The translations under genes were made by a program, and so were the position numbers. A stretch of 64,000 nt of DNA from Terebella lapidaria. Taxonomy: Eukaryota; Annelida; Polychaeta; Terebellida; Terebellidae. The stretch is taken from contig OX424570.1 in assembly GCA_949152475.1 (NCBI GenBank), positions 7,428,181 through 7,492,180 of the forward strand, given 5' to 3'. The notes beneath the pieces were generated by a model. It was not told where the DNA came from. It did no database searches and saw only the letters and a list, made by a program, of their open reading frames with translations. Below are positions 13,201 through 24,458 of this stretch, piece by piece; position 1 is the first letter of the stretch; each line of letters opens with the position of its first letter.

Positions 13201-15350
13201 GAGTCTGTTGACCTCACAGTGAATCCCGTCTACTGTCTATACTATATATTAGTACTTCAATGAATGAGTGTGTCTCATTTGTCTGTAGATGAGAATGTAT
13301 CATTGTACCCTGCAGAGGGACGATAGACCACACATTAATTTACGCTGTGGTATTACAAATGACGCAGAAGAGTGGGAGTTTTATGGCTTGCTCGTAAGCA
13401 TCAATGATCAAAAGCATCAACTTGAAGTTATTCCGGGAATTGGTCAGGAACATGTTGCAGATGAAAGGACTGTTGTAGGATACGAGATGGATAAATGGGC
13501 CTCTACACTGGACTCAAAATGATGCTCAGTGACCTGAAGCCATGAACATATGACCACAAACATCGCGTTCATTTGACAAGGAAAATGATTGGAAATCACG
13601 ACGATAAATAAGCTCGTGAACAAGGATGTTGGATTGAGTTTTTTTCTCGAATATTTACACTCGAAATCATTCAACTAATAGATCCACGGTATGTGTTCTG
13701 GTTCACTCGGGCAAATGGCAAAGATACCTGCTTGACAGTATTTGGAAATGCGCATGCGTCACAATCACCTTGCGCCAGTATTTAACAGTACAATATCGAT
13801 TATAATCATTATTTTCAATTGATATTGGTCGGAAAGTTGTTTGAGGCCATAATATTTGGGTCATAGGTGTAATGGCTTTGAGCATGGTATACATACAGAC
13901 ACTATAAGACAATTACAAAATTAATAACCAGTAGCCAATATGTTGGCGGACATTTTGTACTCTTCCCTTGAGCCACACAAATAGCGACCAGTCATACCGA
14001 CCAATGACGTGGTACAGTCCCGCCTACGAGTTACGTATGGTAATTGTGTGCTATCTGTGGGTATCACGGTGTCCAACTGGTGGCACACGAAAGGTTTGAT
14101 GTTGTTATTCATTGCTGGCATTACGAGTGAGGTGTCCCATGATGTTTGAACATTTTGACCAGGATAAATTTCACAATACAGTGTTACATGACTGAGCTAA
14201 ATTAGGGTGGTCGGGAGAGTTGATTTCGTCCTATGTGTATACACATCAGAAGCAAAATGCTGAGATGCAGACAGTCACCCCTATCGAGACGCTCATAGCA
14301 TCTTGCAGAAGAATGGCCTATCGATTCCGGTTATTATTTTATTTGATTATTTTTTTAATTTCATTAAAAATTTCCATTGCCAATTAGAAATTTGTACATG
14401 TATTTTCACCAAAATAACTATGGCATGTTGTACTAAACCAACATATCCCTCTTTGGAGTTCGTTGATGTGTGATAGTTCCTAGAACGATTTCACCGAGAC
14501 CGAGTAAAGACGTGAAAAAAAGTATATATTTTACTAACAAAATGTGGCATGATATGTTTTTGTTCGTATCAAGTTTCCTCAGAGGGAAACCGAAATGACA
14601 TGTGGTGTTTAAATTTTCACCAAATGTCGGGCAGCAAGTTGGTGACTGGAAAAGCACTGGAATAAAAATTTCAGACCGCTTGCGGGGGGAGTCTTTGTTA
14701 GTAATATTAGTGACATTGAATACAAAATATTATTCATCTGACAGTGCCTTGTCTTGTGCCTTGAAAGCAAGAGAAACAGTTTGTGATTATACATAATACG
14801 GTGACATGGAGGTTAATAAGGTAGCACCCGACATGTAGGACACTAGTTATGGTACATAAGGTGCGTCTCTCAAGTCATCGAGATCCGAAGACACCCTGCA
14901 GGCTGTAGTACAAAAAAAAATCATGGAAAAGAATCTCACTCATAGAAGGAAATTTTATATGGACCACGGATTTGATAGGTATCGTTTGTAGGTATCTCGA
15001 ATGGTAGGTATTATATTGAAACAATATGTGTACTAGTTCTAACATTGTCTTGGTTTCAGTTTCGAGATTAGTCAGTGTATTCATGTGGAGTCGTTCATTG
15101 TTTTCTGGATATCTAATATGAATGTCTCACGTATGTTCCTCAGTCACTGTTTCGTTCAAGCAATCAAATTTCATCGTTGAAGTTACCCAGTTAAAAAGCA
15201 GTGTCCACACGGGTATGAGGTAGCAGCATTTATAGAAATTCACCCATGGTGTTAGTGTCTATGTTTTTATACCAATGTTTTGTGACTGTCCTCTGTGAGT
15301 TTCAGGACAGAATGCCCTAATCATGTTAATACGAGATTCAAAGTAGCCAA
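10250..15350. repeat. Macro-tandem unit A (about 5.1 kb), non-coding
   Basis: Ordered modules are M8 (about 10250-10700, ending near CCCCCAAGGGAGTTGTCATGAC), 0.5 kb terminal-repeat element remnants (about 11160-11500), M1 (12060-12310), M2 (12310-12450), M3 (12490-12640), a single 140-bp repeat (about 12745-12875), M4 (12945), M6 (13300-13540) and M7 (13965-14180, around TTGAGCCACACAAA). Unit B repeats this order, and 12010-13290 is nearly identical to 27110-28380, so at least that segment was duplicated recently. The longest open frame in M6 (13289-13522) depends on one base not shared by the other copies, so I do not call it a gene. Nothing else coding is seen. Confidence 0.65.
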
Positions 15351-15652
15351 TAATCCTCGCTAGTTATAATCATGCAACTAATCGAAATACTGAGAAACGT
15401 GTCATCGCGAATTGTTCGCATGTCAAAATTCTGACGATGCAGTATGCAGATGCTTCGTTTGATATGATTATTATTAGTGTATGGTCATACCTGAACAAAA
15501 TACTATTTTCGCAGAGCACTTGATTGGTCCTGCGTATATGGGTTTGTAATTTCCTGCTTTGCATCACATGCTTCTAATCAATTATTTCGTGTTACCCGAT
15601 AAGTTTGACAGGTGAGCAATTTCTATAGGCGAGCATGAAAATGTATACAATA
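15350..15652. repeat. Start of macro-tandem unit B, left of the piggyBac insertion
   Basis: This repeats the first half of module M8 (compare 10250-10440 and 31140-31490), including the words AATCATGCAACTAATCG and GAGAAACGTGTCATCGCGAA. The module is cut at the TTAA where piggyBac inserted and resumes at 24463, so 15350-15652 plus 24463 onward were one continuous unit. Confidence 0.7.
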
Positions 15653-15740
15653 TTAACCCTTTGACGGCGGAGTTTTTCCCACACCGTGCCCACACAGCCT
15701 TACATAATCCCAATGTCACCCTCCTGGGCCTGAGTTATTT

Positions 15741-16240
15741 GAGCATTGCTCATTATATGGACAACAAAATATATAATGTGGCACCTAATATAAAACTGCT
15801 ATAAAACTGAACCCATCCACCCATATATAATTGCCATGGCAACCACATTTTGCTCGAGGTCAGCTGTATTTTGTGTATATCGACAATACAGAATTTAATG
15901 TGGCATCTATTGCAATACCTCCGACTACAATATTTACATGAATATATAAGACCTGGTCTAGAGCATGTAACCATATAGACACAGAGCCCAGCCATCCACA
16001 GATGGTTGCCATGGAAACAGCAATTTACTCAATTTCAGCTATATTCTGTATATCGACAGCACAAAATTAAATGCAACATTTTTTAAAAAGTGCTTACATC
16101 AATATCCACATTCTTTATTAGTTAATTAACTTAAGGCCCTACAGTAAGTAACCATATAGACACTAAGCCTTTCCAACCACATATTTTTGCCATGACAACA
16201 CCAAATTACTCAATTTCACCTATATACTTGAGGGGGAAAA
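15741..16240 (+). repeat. About three tandem repeats of about 180 bp in the piggyBac left arm
   Basis: Three diverged copies start near 15822, 15996 and 16181. Each carries a TTGCCATGGCAAC-like palindrome, then TCAATTTCAGCTATAT-like and TGTATATCGACA-like words. They lie in the piggyBac left subterminal region, between the terminal repeat and the last transposase exon I recognise. Subterminal repeats are common in piggyBac elements and often matter for transposase binding; that role here is inferred. Confidence 0.6.
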
Positions 16241-17585
16241 AGATTTCAGTGGTTTATTGTGTTAGTGATTTAGTAGCAAATTTTTTATTTCAGCTACTGA
16301 TATCACTCATTCAGTGAACTACATGCCAAAGAACACCCTCCCTCCTTGCAAACCTTTCGGGGCTCAGCACATGATGGACTTGGGGTTTCCCCTATCAAAA
16401 CAAAGTGTAAGACATATTTTTACACAAACCACACTAGGCGAAACAATTACAAAATATTTATTGATAGCTTAATATATTATAGTACATGTGTATTGTGAGG
16501 ACTCACTTCCTGTTTATCCTGACTCTTCCACAGGCAGCTGTGTTATTGTCCCACAGGAGACGGAGCAAGGATGGACTGGTGTAGTAGTTGTCCACAACGT
16601 ATGGAAGGTACTGTTAAGTGATATGTATGTAATGTGGAAAAAAATATTGTGTTTCATGGCCGCTATGTTTGTTTGACCTTCAAGATAAGTTCCAAGGTCA
16701 CAGAGCAGATACTGCGCTCATCGTGGCATTGCGTGGTAAACTCTACGCGGTAAAACCAAAGGTAAGTGCAGTAACTGTTCTTAGTTTATTAATATTGTAA
16801 GTATTTTCATTTATTATGTCTGTCAAATATATTGCATGTGTGAAATATGTATTATATATGAATATCGTGTGCATTATGACCATCTTTGAATGACAAAATG
16901 AAAAAAAAAAATTTGGCGCTTGTGAAGTTTTACCTGGAGACCGATGAGTGATCATGATATATTTGATCATATTGTACCAATGAGAACCCGCGTGTCACAG
17001 TTGATAATAATGAAACAGAGCGTTTAGAATATAATCATAAATATTCAAGTTGATTTTGAATGATTTTTGTCTGTTACTTTATAGTTTTACCAGTCATCAC
17101 AGTCACTGCGGGACATATTAGCTGATATGAGCGATTTGTGTTATCTACATGCCAGTTAATTCCTTATCCATTGATGAATGTTGCCGTTTTCTCATTTCAA
17201 CCAATAAAATACATGTATGTTCTAATATCTTTGAAACAGTCTAATCAAGAGAACGAACAAGCATGAACAAATTACTGCAGAATAAGACGACAGAATGACA
17301 GACGCACCAAGGGATGTACGCACGACTCCTAGATCTTGTCCATGGTAAGTTTTCTATCTAAAATAAAAGGGCTCATTTGAGGACGTGCGTTATACCAAAC
17401 AGAAAATTCCCATGAAAAACAAATTTAGCTTTCAGTCATACATGTATCCTAAAACCATTATATACTTTTGCATGCTTAAGGTTTCAGAAGATGAACAGAA
17501 GAAAAATACAATGAAATTTTCAACACCTTATAGTAACTTTACAATTGGTTCATGATGATCTGTGGGTCTGTGTGGTTTTCGGCCT

Positions 17586-19793
17586 CTAGTCGGTATCGCC
17601 CACGTCATCATCTGTTTCAGCTGAGACAGCAATGTTCTCCCAAAATGACCGACGATCAACGGGCATCAAAGGTGTCAGCTTGTCTATTATGTCCTGTTTC
17701 TTCTGTGGCGTAATTCCTCGGTCCTGCTCATGTTGCTCTGGAATAACCAAAACACTCTTCTTAGCTTTCTTCTGGATGAAGTCCAGGACACGATATTCTG
17801 CATCACTGTGGGATTTCTTGTAGAATAATTTGGTGGAGTCACGTCTCATTTGGATCACGACCATGTCACATAATTTAACTTTTGATTTTCTCAGCTGAGC
17901 CTGGCTTCGTTTTCCTTCCCAGGCACGAAAGTTCTTGTTCTGCAGCTCTAAGACGTCGATATTTGGATTGGATCGCTTGATGACATCAACAAAGTCACTG
18001 AAATCGAGGACCTTTCCATCTGGACATTTTTTCATCTGAAGTTCGACTCCGTGGTGTATTGAGTCTGCAGGCATAAAGGTGTGTCCCGACTCAAAAAATT
18101 TGATTGTGATATCCTCTACTGCAACGAGATCACTGTTCACGAGAGCGACGAGGCTGGTCAGCAGCACCCAATTCTTATTTTGGGTAGAGCAGTTGTCTGC
18201 CCAGATTATGGCATGTTTTACGTCTCTTTCAGTAGGATTGGAGAGGGCTGTTACAAATGTAGATGCTATTTCCGAAGCACTTCGCCCCGCAATTGCTTCA
18301 TGCCATACGGCAGAAAGGGTCTTTGTCTGATTGTTCTTCTTTTGTGGCTTCTTTCCAAGAGTAGCAAAAGTTTCATGATATGCCACCAGCCTTCTGGTAA
18401 AAATAGCCGTCTTGCATCCTGGCATATGTGGTAACATTATTACTTTTTGGAGATCCACGCTGCGAACAGAGTATTCGTTGGACCACTCTTTGTTTGCATC
18501 CTCTTGATAATGACGCCTGGCAATTGTAGCAGCTTCTATATGTTTCTGTTCCTTCTCCGAGTTGGTTGTGGTTGACAGTGTTTATGGCTTCCGTTGGTTC
18601 TGGTTGCCCACTGATCTGCTCGTTCTGTTCTTTGCTTCTGCTGTTTTGTTCGCCACTACGCACATGGAGGTGTCCCGTTGCTTTGGCATGTATTTCGTGT
18701 TCAGTGCAACACTCGCATTCTTCTTCTCCTAGCTTAGTGAAGCTGATCTTCATGTCACGTACGGTTTTACGATATGTCTCGTAACCACATTGTTTTTCTG
18801 GATGCTTCTCCTTCAAATCTTCGTGCATGAAGGAGATCGTCACATCGCTAGAAAGATACCTTCGGTTCGGTGCATGTTCACGTCGATAATGGCTGATGCT
18901 GGGTTGGAAAGATTCTGTATGTGCAATCAAGGATCTCTGTCCAGCTTATTTCTGACTTCGTGCTTTCCTCTATTGTCTCTGGGAGGGGACACCAGCGAAT
19001 TTGAGCGCATAGCAGTGATGTCAGTCCTGTCATTCTTTGGGTGGTAGCCTAAGGTTGTTAGAAAAAAGGTTTTGCACACCTCGTGGGACTCGCCATCAGA
19101 TGAAGGTAGATGATACTTGAATGTCATGTCTCTGCGACTGCGGCCTCCAGTAGTTTTGCGACCTGTTTCCATTTTGTCAATCTTGTGGAAAATCCAGGCT
19201 CTCTGTTCGTTCACAGACAACCGTCGATACTCTTCATTGAATGTGCTTCTGTCCTCCTCTGTTATCTTCTGAGAACATTTTTTAGGGCATCTGGATACAT
19301 CACACGCTGGTCGCAGTCCAGTGTCAGCCTTTTGCTTTGGACGTGGAAGATTACAACCTTCTTATGGTTCAACCAGAGTTCCTCGGTCCGGAGTTTCTAG
19401 CTTCCGCTTCTTATATGGAGGGGGGAGGCGCTTTGATTCATCATCGGACTCCGAGTCTGTTGAATCTTCAGGTTTATAGTCAGGGTCTTTATATTCATTG
19501 TCTTCTTCTGCTGTGACCACAACATAATGAATATTTTCTGAGTTTGTAGTGTCCACAACTTCAGCAGCTCCGCGTTGCAACTTTTGTATGTCAATAGTTG
19601 TATCATTAGCAACTGCATATTCAACCACATATTCAACTACTTCACGATTACTGCTGTCATCATTATCTGGAGATGGATGCTGCACTTCAGCAAACCGGGC
19701 TGCGGTTTGGGTCAGTTCACAGGCATCTTGTCCGAGGTGATCACTGTCATTGTTATCAGACGACTCCTCATATCCCAACGTAACGGAACACAT
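17586..19793 (-). pseudogene. DUF7869-like (RNase H-fold transposase-like) protein, decayed
   Basis: Read from an ATG near 19793, about 735 codons can be followed. The N-terminus is acidic and disordered with a basic nuclear-signal-like KKRK patch (19440-19400). Next comes a Cys-containing segment (RCPKKCSQK) and a domain with RRDMTFKYHLP, CKTFFLTTLGY, SISHYRREHAPNRRYL and the cysteine pair ECECC. The C-terminal domain has HEAIAGRSASEIAS, IIWADNCSTQNKNW and ESGHTFMPADSIHHGVE. The D-N-C-x-QNKN and GHT-x-D motifs are typical of a widespread invertebrate family usually labelled DUF7869, probably derived from a transposase. The frame contains one in-frame stop near 19360 and shifts frame near 18930 and near 18560, so it is a pseudogene. 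Its biochemical activity is unknown to me. Confidence 0.65.
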
Positions 19794-19859
19794 CAACTTG
19801 AAAAGTGTGATGCAGCTGTGACAGGTTTGTTGACATCTGTTTGAGAGAAAGAAATAAAG

Positions 19860-22230
19860 ACGATTTTGAATATCAACCTGGGAACTATTCTAGGGTAAGT
19901 TCATTTACTCGATAGCTACGGTTTACAGTCTACAGGTATGTGTCAAAGATCCTTGCAAAATACTTAAAGCTACTTCAAAAAGAATACAAATGTTGCAATG
20001 TTCACCAAAATTCTGTTTACACATGTATGTACACACAGTAATATCACCAATCTGTCTCTTGGCACTCGTACATGCGTACACTACAGTACATGTAGCACCA
20101 TATCAGTTGAGCATTAAAGTGATACTTGACTTCATTATATATCATATATACAAAAGGTAAACAACTAAATGCTTATGAAATAAGGCACACCGTGAAGGTA
20201 TGGATCGAATCCTGTTGGTTGGCCGTGCCATTTCCTTTTGTATATATAACTAGTATTGTTTTAAAGGAAACAAAAAATGGGCATGGATCTTCTCCCTCGG
20301 GGAACAAACCATTTTCATACCAGTTTTTATATTAATAGAGGGCCACTGAAAGACCATGATTCTAGATCTATTGGCAATCAAAATATTATGCGAAATTCAA
20401 AGTAATAAATTCATAGACATAATAGGCGTCTGGGGTTCCAGGAAAGTCATATGTCTAAGGTAAGTATTATAATAATATATGCAAATGGTAAATATATGTA
20501 TGCGTATTGTTCTATTCTTCTATCAAGTCTCGGAGCAGGCTTGTCTTACGGAAGTTCGTTAATTGACGAATGCAATGATTAGCGGATGTAGATGTAGATA
20601 TTTATTTCTCACAACCACACAAGTAACATTTTCAAAGATGAAGAGATATTAAATACATACAGTGACATAACGGTGGAGGTGAGGGGAGTAACATAACCAT
20701 AGGGTTGTCTTCCTGTTATCCCCAGGTAGGAATAAATGAAAAACTTTGTAAGCAGTGAGAGCCGAGCATGTGAGAACCAAAGCATGAGCGCCCAGGACCT
20801 GTGTACCACCCGCCACGGAGAAGAGGGGAGCAAATTACCAAACGGGACGAGGAAAACGACCATTAGTGAACCCGACGTAAATATTCACTACAAGAAAATT
20901 GAAGTGTGAATATAAAAAACGCACTAATGGTTCATATTCGTATTGTATTCGGAACAACGAGGGTTATCTCAATGAACTTGTGCCAAATATTTACCCAAAT
21001 GGATAGTCTTCATATGTTTTTTCATCAGACTACGAGTTTTGCCAGTATTCATTTGAGTGTGCCATTTATTCCATATGGATGGGAACTGAAAAAGTGGTAG
21101 TCTATCCACAAATCTGGATTTTGATTTTGGGATGTTAAACATATGGGATTGCCTGGTTGTGTAATTCCCCTGAATATCACTAATGAAATTGAACAAATTA
21201 TCAAAGAGCTTGGCAATTTATTAAGAACAAAATCATGCGGACTACCTATGATCATCGGATCTCCGTACATACTGGAATATCCGATAAAAAACCTGACAAC
21301 TATCAATAAATGAGCACATTCGCCTTGTAATAAGTTTAACCAAATAAGGGGACTTTCTCCGCTTCATTTTTGTACCTGTCATTTATGTCATGTTTTTCTG
21401 CCGTTTAGGCCACGCAAATACACGGAGAATCTTAATACGGTACGTGCATGTGGGTGTTTTGTATGATTGATCAAATACGTTTGGCAAATTTGTAACAAGT
21501 TTGTTAAATAATATACCTCGATAGTTCCATAGAAATGCATATTAACTAGCATTTTATGGTGTTTATTTTTATGTGGACAATGCTGATATGGCTTTCATGG
21601 TTTTTGATTTTTTCACGTCGGTTGTGCATTTGTGATAGATGCTGTGGGTCTGCTAATGGCGCATGCGCAAGACCTTGTAATCAACAGCAATCCGTTAATT
21701 ATTGGATTTCCGCGCATCAAGTGTGCTCCGAGACCTGTTTATGATGCATGGTAGGCCTACACAGTGAAGGTATGGATCTAATCCTGTCGGTTGGCCCTGC
21801 CATAATTGCCATAAAGGGCCTGAATCTCCTGGAATTGAAAGTAGGCCTACCTGTACCGAATATGTACTTGGCGTTACAAATATGAACCAAACGCCAGACC
21901 TGATAGATAATATGACTTGAGAAAAAATTTGAACTGACGCCTGCCATATCAGAGTATTGATATTGCGTGATCCTGAATGGGCGATAATAGGGTCACTAGA
22001 AAATTAACCGCATTTAAAACAGTTTGTTGTCAGGGCACGCTGTTGAAGATTGATTACAACATAATTATACGTTTTGTTACCTTGTTCACGTTTAGCTGAC
22101 CGCTCTTTAGCGAGGGTAACTAATTTCTTGCCTCTTTCAAACATCTTGAAAATGTTGTGCACGTGCGACAAACTTGTAGTTACTGCTCAGCCTCGTTATC
22201 AATTTCAGCACCCATCCCAAATCAAAGTGC
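19860..22230. other. Non-coding flank of the DUF7869-like gene
   Basis: No gene is seen. A phrase of about 40 bp (GTGAAGGTATGGATC, AATCCTGT, GGTTGGCC) occurs twice, near 20192 and 21762, and contains a tRNA box-B-like word on the minus strand but no partner box A. A probable LINE tail lies at 20583-20880. The rest is AT-rich. Confidence 0.4.
20583..20880 (-). mobile_element. Probable LINE 3'-end fragment
   Basis: Read on the minus strand, a GC-richer segment with a protein-like end is followed by a 3' tail in which AAATAAATA runs into repeated CTACAT words near 20583-20600. A short A/T-rich repeat tail after a truncated body is typical of non-LTR retrotransposon 3' ends. No reverse transcriptase domain remains, so the family cannot be named. 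Confidence 0.35.
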
Positions 22231-22300
22231 AGTAACTGCAACTTTGTTTGGTAAAACCAAGGACGAGTGCAGTAACTGTCAGTTACTGCAAAGTCACTGC
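22228..22300. repeat. Palindromic TGCAGTAACTG cluster
   Basis: Several copies of TGCAGTAACTG and its complement occur here. Two lie back to back at about 22272-22294 and form a 23-bp near-perfect palindrome. The same word lies at 16766 and 22466, the candidate ends of the DUF7869-bearing insertion, suggesting terminal or subterminal transposase sites. Confidence 0.5.
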
Positions 22301-24339
22301 AGATAATGCGTTTTTCCTTGGCACGACAACGTTTTGTTGTAGATACTGCTAATTAAAAATGGTGAAATTAGTGGATTATATTGAGGTAGGACCACCTAAC
22401 TTTTATAGATGATGCAGCAGATACGGCACCTTCAAATTTCAGGAAAAACTCATTTTAGTCTTTTTTGCAGTTACTGCAGTTTTGCTTGGGACGGCAGCAC
22501 AAACAACTGATATCCTTTGCCCAGGAGGTGCGTGCTCGTCAGCAGGGTCATCACAACGTGCTGTGCGAGGCTGATCTCGGTCCGGTCAGTTTTACCACTG
22601 AATCACCCAAGGCCCAGGACTTGATACCTCACTTGGTGGGCTTGTTTGGAAGGTACTGTTTGAAATGTACCTTCTTCTTGAAGAGGCACATGTGCTCCTC
22701 AATTGCAACCTGAAACATACAAGACATACACACATATAGCCGCCATATTATACATTCTTGAGAAGAAGAAAAAATCAATACAAGTACATCCAAAAATACA
22801 TTTCAGAAATGTAGCTGCAAAGCAAATAATTGAGAATGAATTACACAATTTTGCATGGGTTACATATTGCAGTATCCCTAGCAGCATACAAGATTCATGA
22901 AACTACCTGCTGATGTGGAACGTGTTGACTTGTGAATGACCGGTTCAGGTCATCCATGAACCATCGGACTCTCCATAAGGGGTCGCGAGCAGGTGCAGCA
23001 ACGTCATTGACGAGGTGGAGGTAGCGTAATATCTGGGTGAAGCAATCCCTTGGCATCCATGCGAAGATAGGTGTGTGGATCAGCGCTTGCTTGGACCAGT
23101 AATCCTTCAGTTTGGGTTTTTTGCACGATCCCCATCAAAAAACATAAACCAAAAAAAGCTTTCATTTCGTCGAGAGATGGCTGGGTCCAGGGCATTTTGT
23201 GTTTGGCTGGCTGTTGCTGTTGACACGCCTTCGCATAAGTGTCAGTCTCATTCAAGACTCTTTGAAGGGTGTCGTCCGAAATAAAAAGCTTAAAAAATCC
23301 AAAGCAGACTTCTCTGCATCCAGTGTGTTTACCGGTCCTGGGGCTGAAGTCGGAGTAAATGCGGGCTATCGAAAAACTCACATGTTCCGCACCCACTGGA
23401 GCACCTCATCATCGTCATCTTCATCACCTTCCTCGTCAGTTTCATCTGTGAATAATCAGTTTTATTCTATTTTATTACTGAAACTACCAACCAGTACATG
23501 ACAAAGCAAGTGAGCATGGAAATAAACTTCAGCTGTATATCAGTCTAAATTGAAATTATACAGTTTCTATCCACACGATGATGCATCTTTGCAAGAGTTT
23601 AATTTTATTTGAAAAAAAAATCTCATCTGGATGACAGGATAGGTCAATTGGTATTTAACATCAAGCTATCAAATCATTTACCCACAAAACCCATGATTAA
23701 TGTTCGTAGATGCATCCCTAATAGGTACAACCCATGAATAAATGACGGATGACGGGTATTCAAGATTCATACAACCGGTATTGATATCGGCTTGTATTAT
23801 CGCCCACTTTTAATTGCCAATTTTCAGGCATTAATCGCAATAATAATTGCCTAAGTTCACGATATACTGACACACAACTATTTACATTATCATAATATTC
23901 ATTCAAATGAAACCAAATCGCCCTTACACGAAAAATATCACGGGATGACATTTTTGACAACTGGCTGTCAAAATCCCGAAAACCTACCATCGCTGCTGTC
24001 ATCCCCGATTCCGTCGTTTCTGAGATGATTCCACACGACGTCGAGGGCCAAGTCATCCTCGGATTCATCAAAGGACTCTTCTGATTCTAAATGAATATCT
24101 CGCAATCGCTTTCACCGTCAGAAAAATCTGCCCGGTCCAGCGCCATTGATGTCAACCAAACGTCAACAAGTTTATGGGTCAGGTCAGGTCACGGAAGCGC
24201 GCAAAAACTGTGTCATGCGCTACTTTCGCGTTTGCTCATTCGCTCAAAAATATGTGACGTCACGGCCATGTCTATATTTAGTACTAAGAATGCCTCACTT
24301 TCAATAGCATGGGGAAATACCAAAGGAAAACATGGACGC

Positions 24340-24458
24340 AAACCGAAATTGGTTTCACGATGCATTTTAGCACCGTCCGTCCAAACGTAGGCGATGCATT
24401 TTTGCATCGTCCGCCCAAACGTAGGCGATGCATTTATGCATCGTCCGCCGTCAAAGGG
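24340..24458. repeat. piggyBac right subterminal palindromes
   Basis: Three successive blocks of about 37 bp contain a GATGCAT-type palindrome and the phrase CGTCCGYCCAAACGTAGG, ending in the terminal inverted repeat. The left arm has no counterpart, so the element ends are asymmetric, as is common in piggyBac. Confidence 0.7.

Larger units (their letters stand above)
16757..22495 (-). mobile_element. Insertion carrying the DUF7869-like gene, inside a piggyBac intron
   Basis: About 5.7 kb separates piggyBac exon 3 (ending near 22490) from exon 4 (starting at 16610), and holds an unrelated gene. Both margins carry the word TGCAGTAACTG in inverted orientation (about 16766 and 22466-22480), each about 10 bp from a CCAA/TTGG word, with further copies at 22228-22295. 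I infer a separate DNA element with short inverted ends that landed in the intron, but I found no clear target duplication, so exact ends are uncertain. It could instead be cargo long resident in this piggyBac lineage. Confidence 0.45.
16507..24146 (-). pseudogene. piggyBac transposase gene, decayed, multi-exon
   Basis: Exon 1 (about 24146-23988) encodes an acidic N-terminus and ends at a GTAGGT donor. Exon 2 (about 23445-22917) encodes an acidic stretch, then DFFKLFISD and ETDTYA, then the piggyBac-typical DEMKAFFGLCFLMGI, and ends at a GT donor. Exon 3 (from 22709, after a TTTCAG acceptor) encodes EEHMCLFKKK and FKQYLPNKP, the family's DE-x-FKGR and KQY-P-KP block, then HVVMTLL and GKGYQLF. 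Exon 4 (16610-16507) encodes VVDNYYTSPSLLRLL and GRVRINRK, the DN-YTS catalytic-aspartate block, and ends at a GTGAGT donor. Exon 1 has a frame slip, exon 2 has two stops and a later frame slip, and exon 3 has internal stops; the acidic residue at the first catalytic position reads E rather than D. A fifth exon near 16330-16405 is possible. C-terminal cysteine-rich exons were not found. Confidence 0.85.

Noticed and set aside
16690-16760. Plus-strand exon-like frame HRADTALIVALRGKLYAVKPK ending at GTAAGT
   Set aside because: It is isolated, opposite in strand to the piggyBac exons and next to the candidate end of the nested element; no partner exon was found.
18079-18434. Plus-strand frames of 83 and 117 residues
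   Set aside because: Antisense shadows of the DUF7869-like gene on the minus strand.
20190-21810. Two GGATTCGATCC-like box B words on the minus strand
   Set aside because: No box A lies at the required distance, so neither a tRNA gene nor a SINE is supported.
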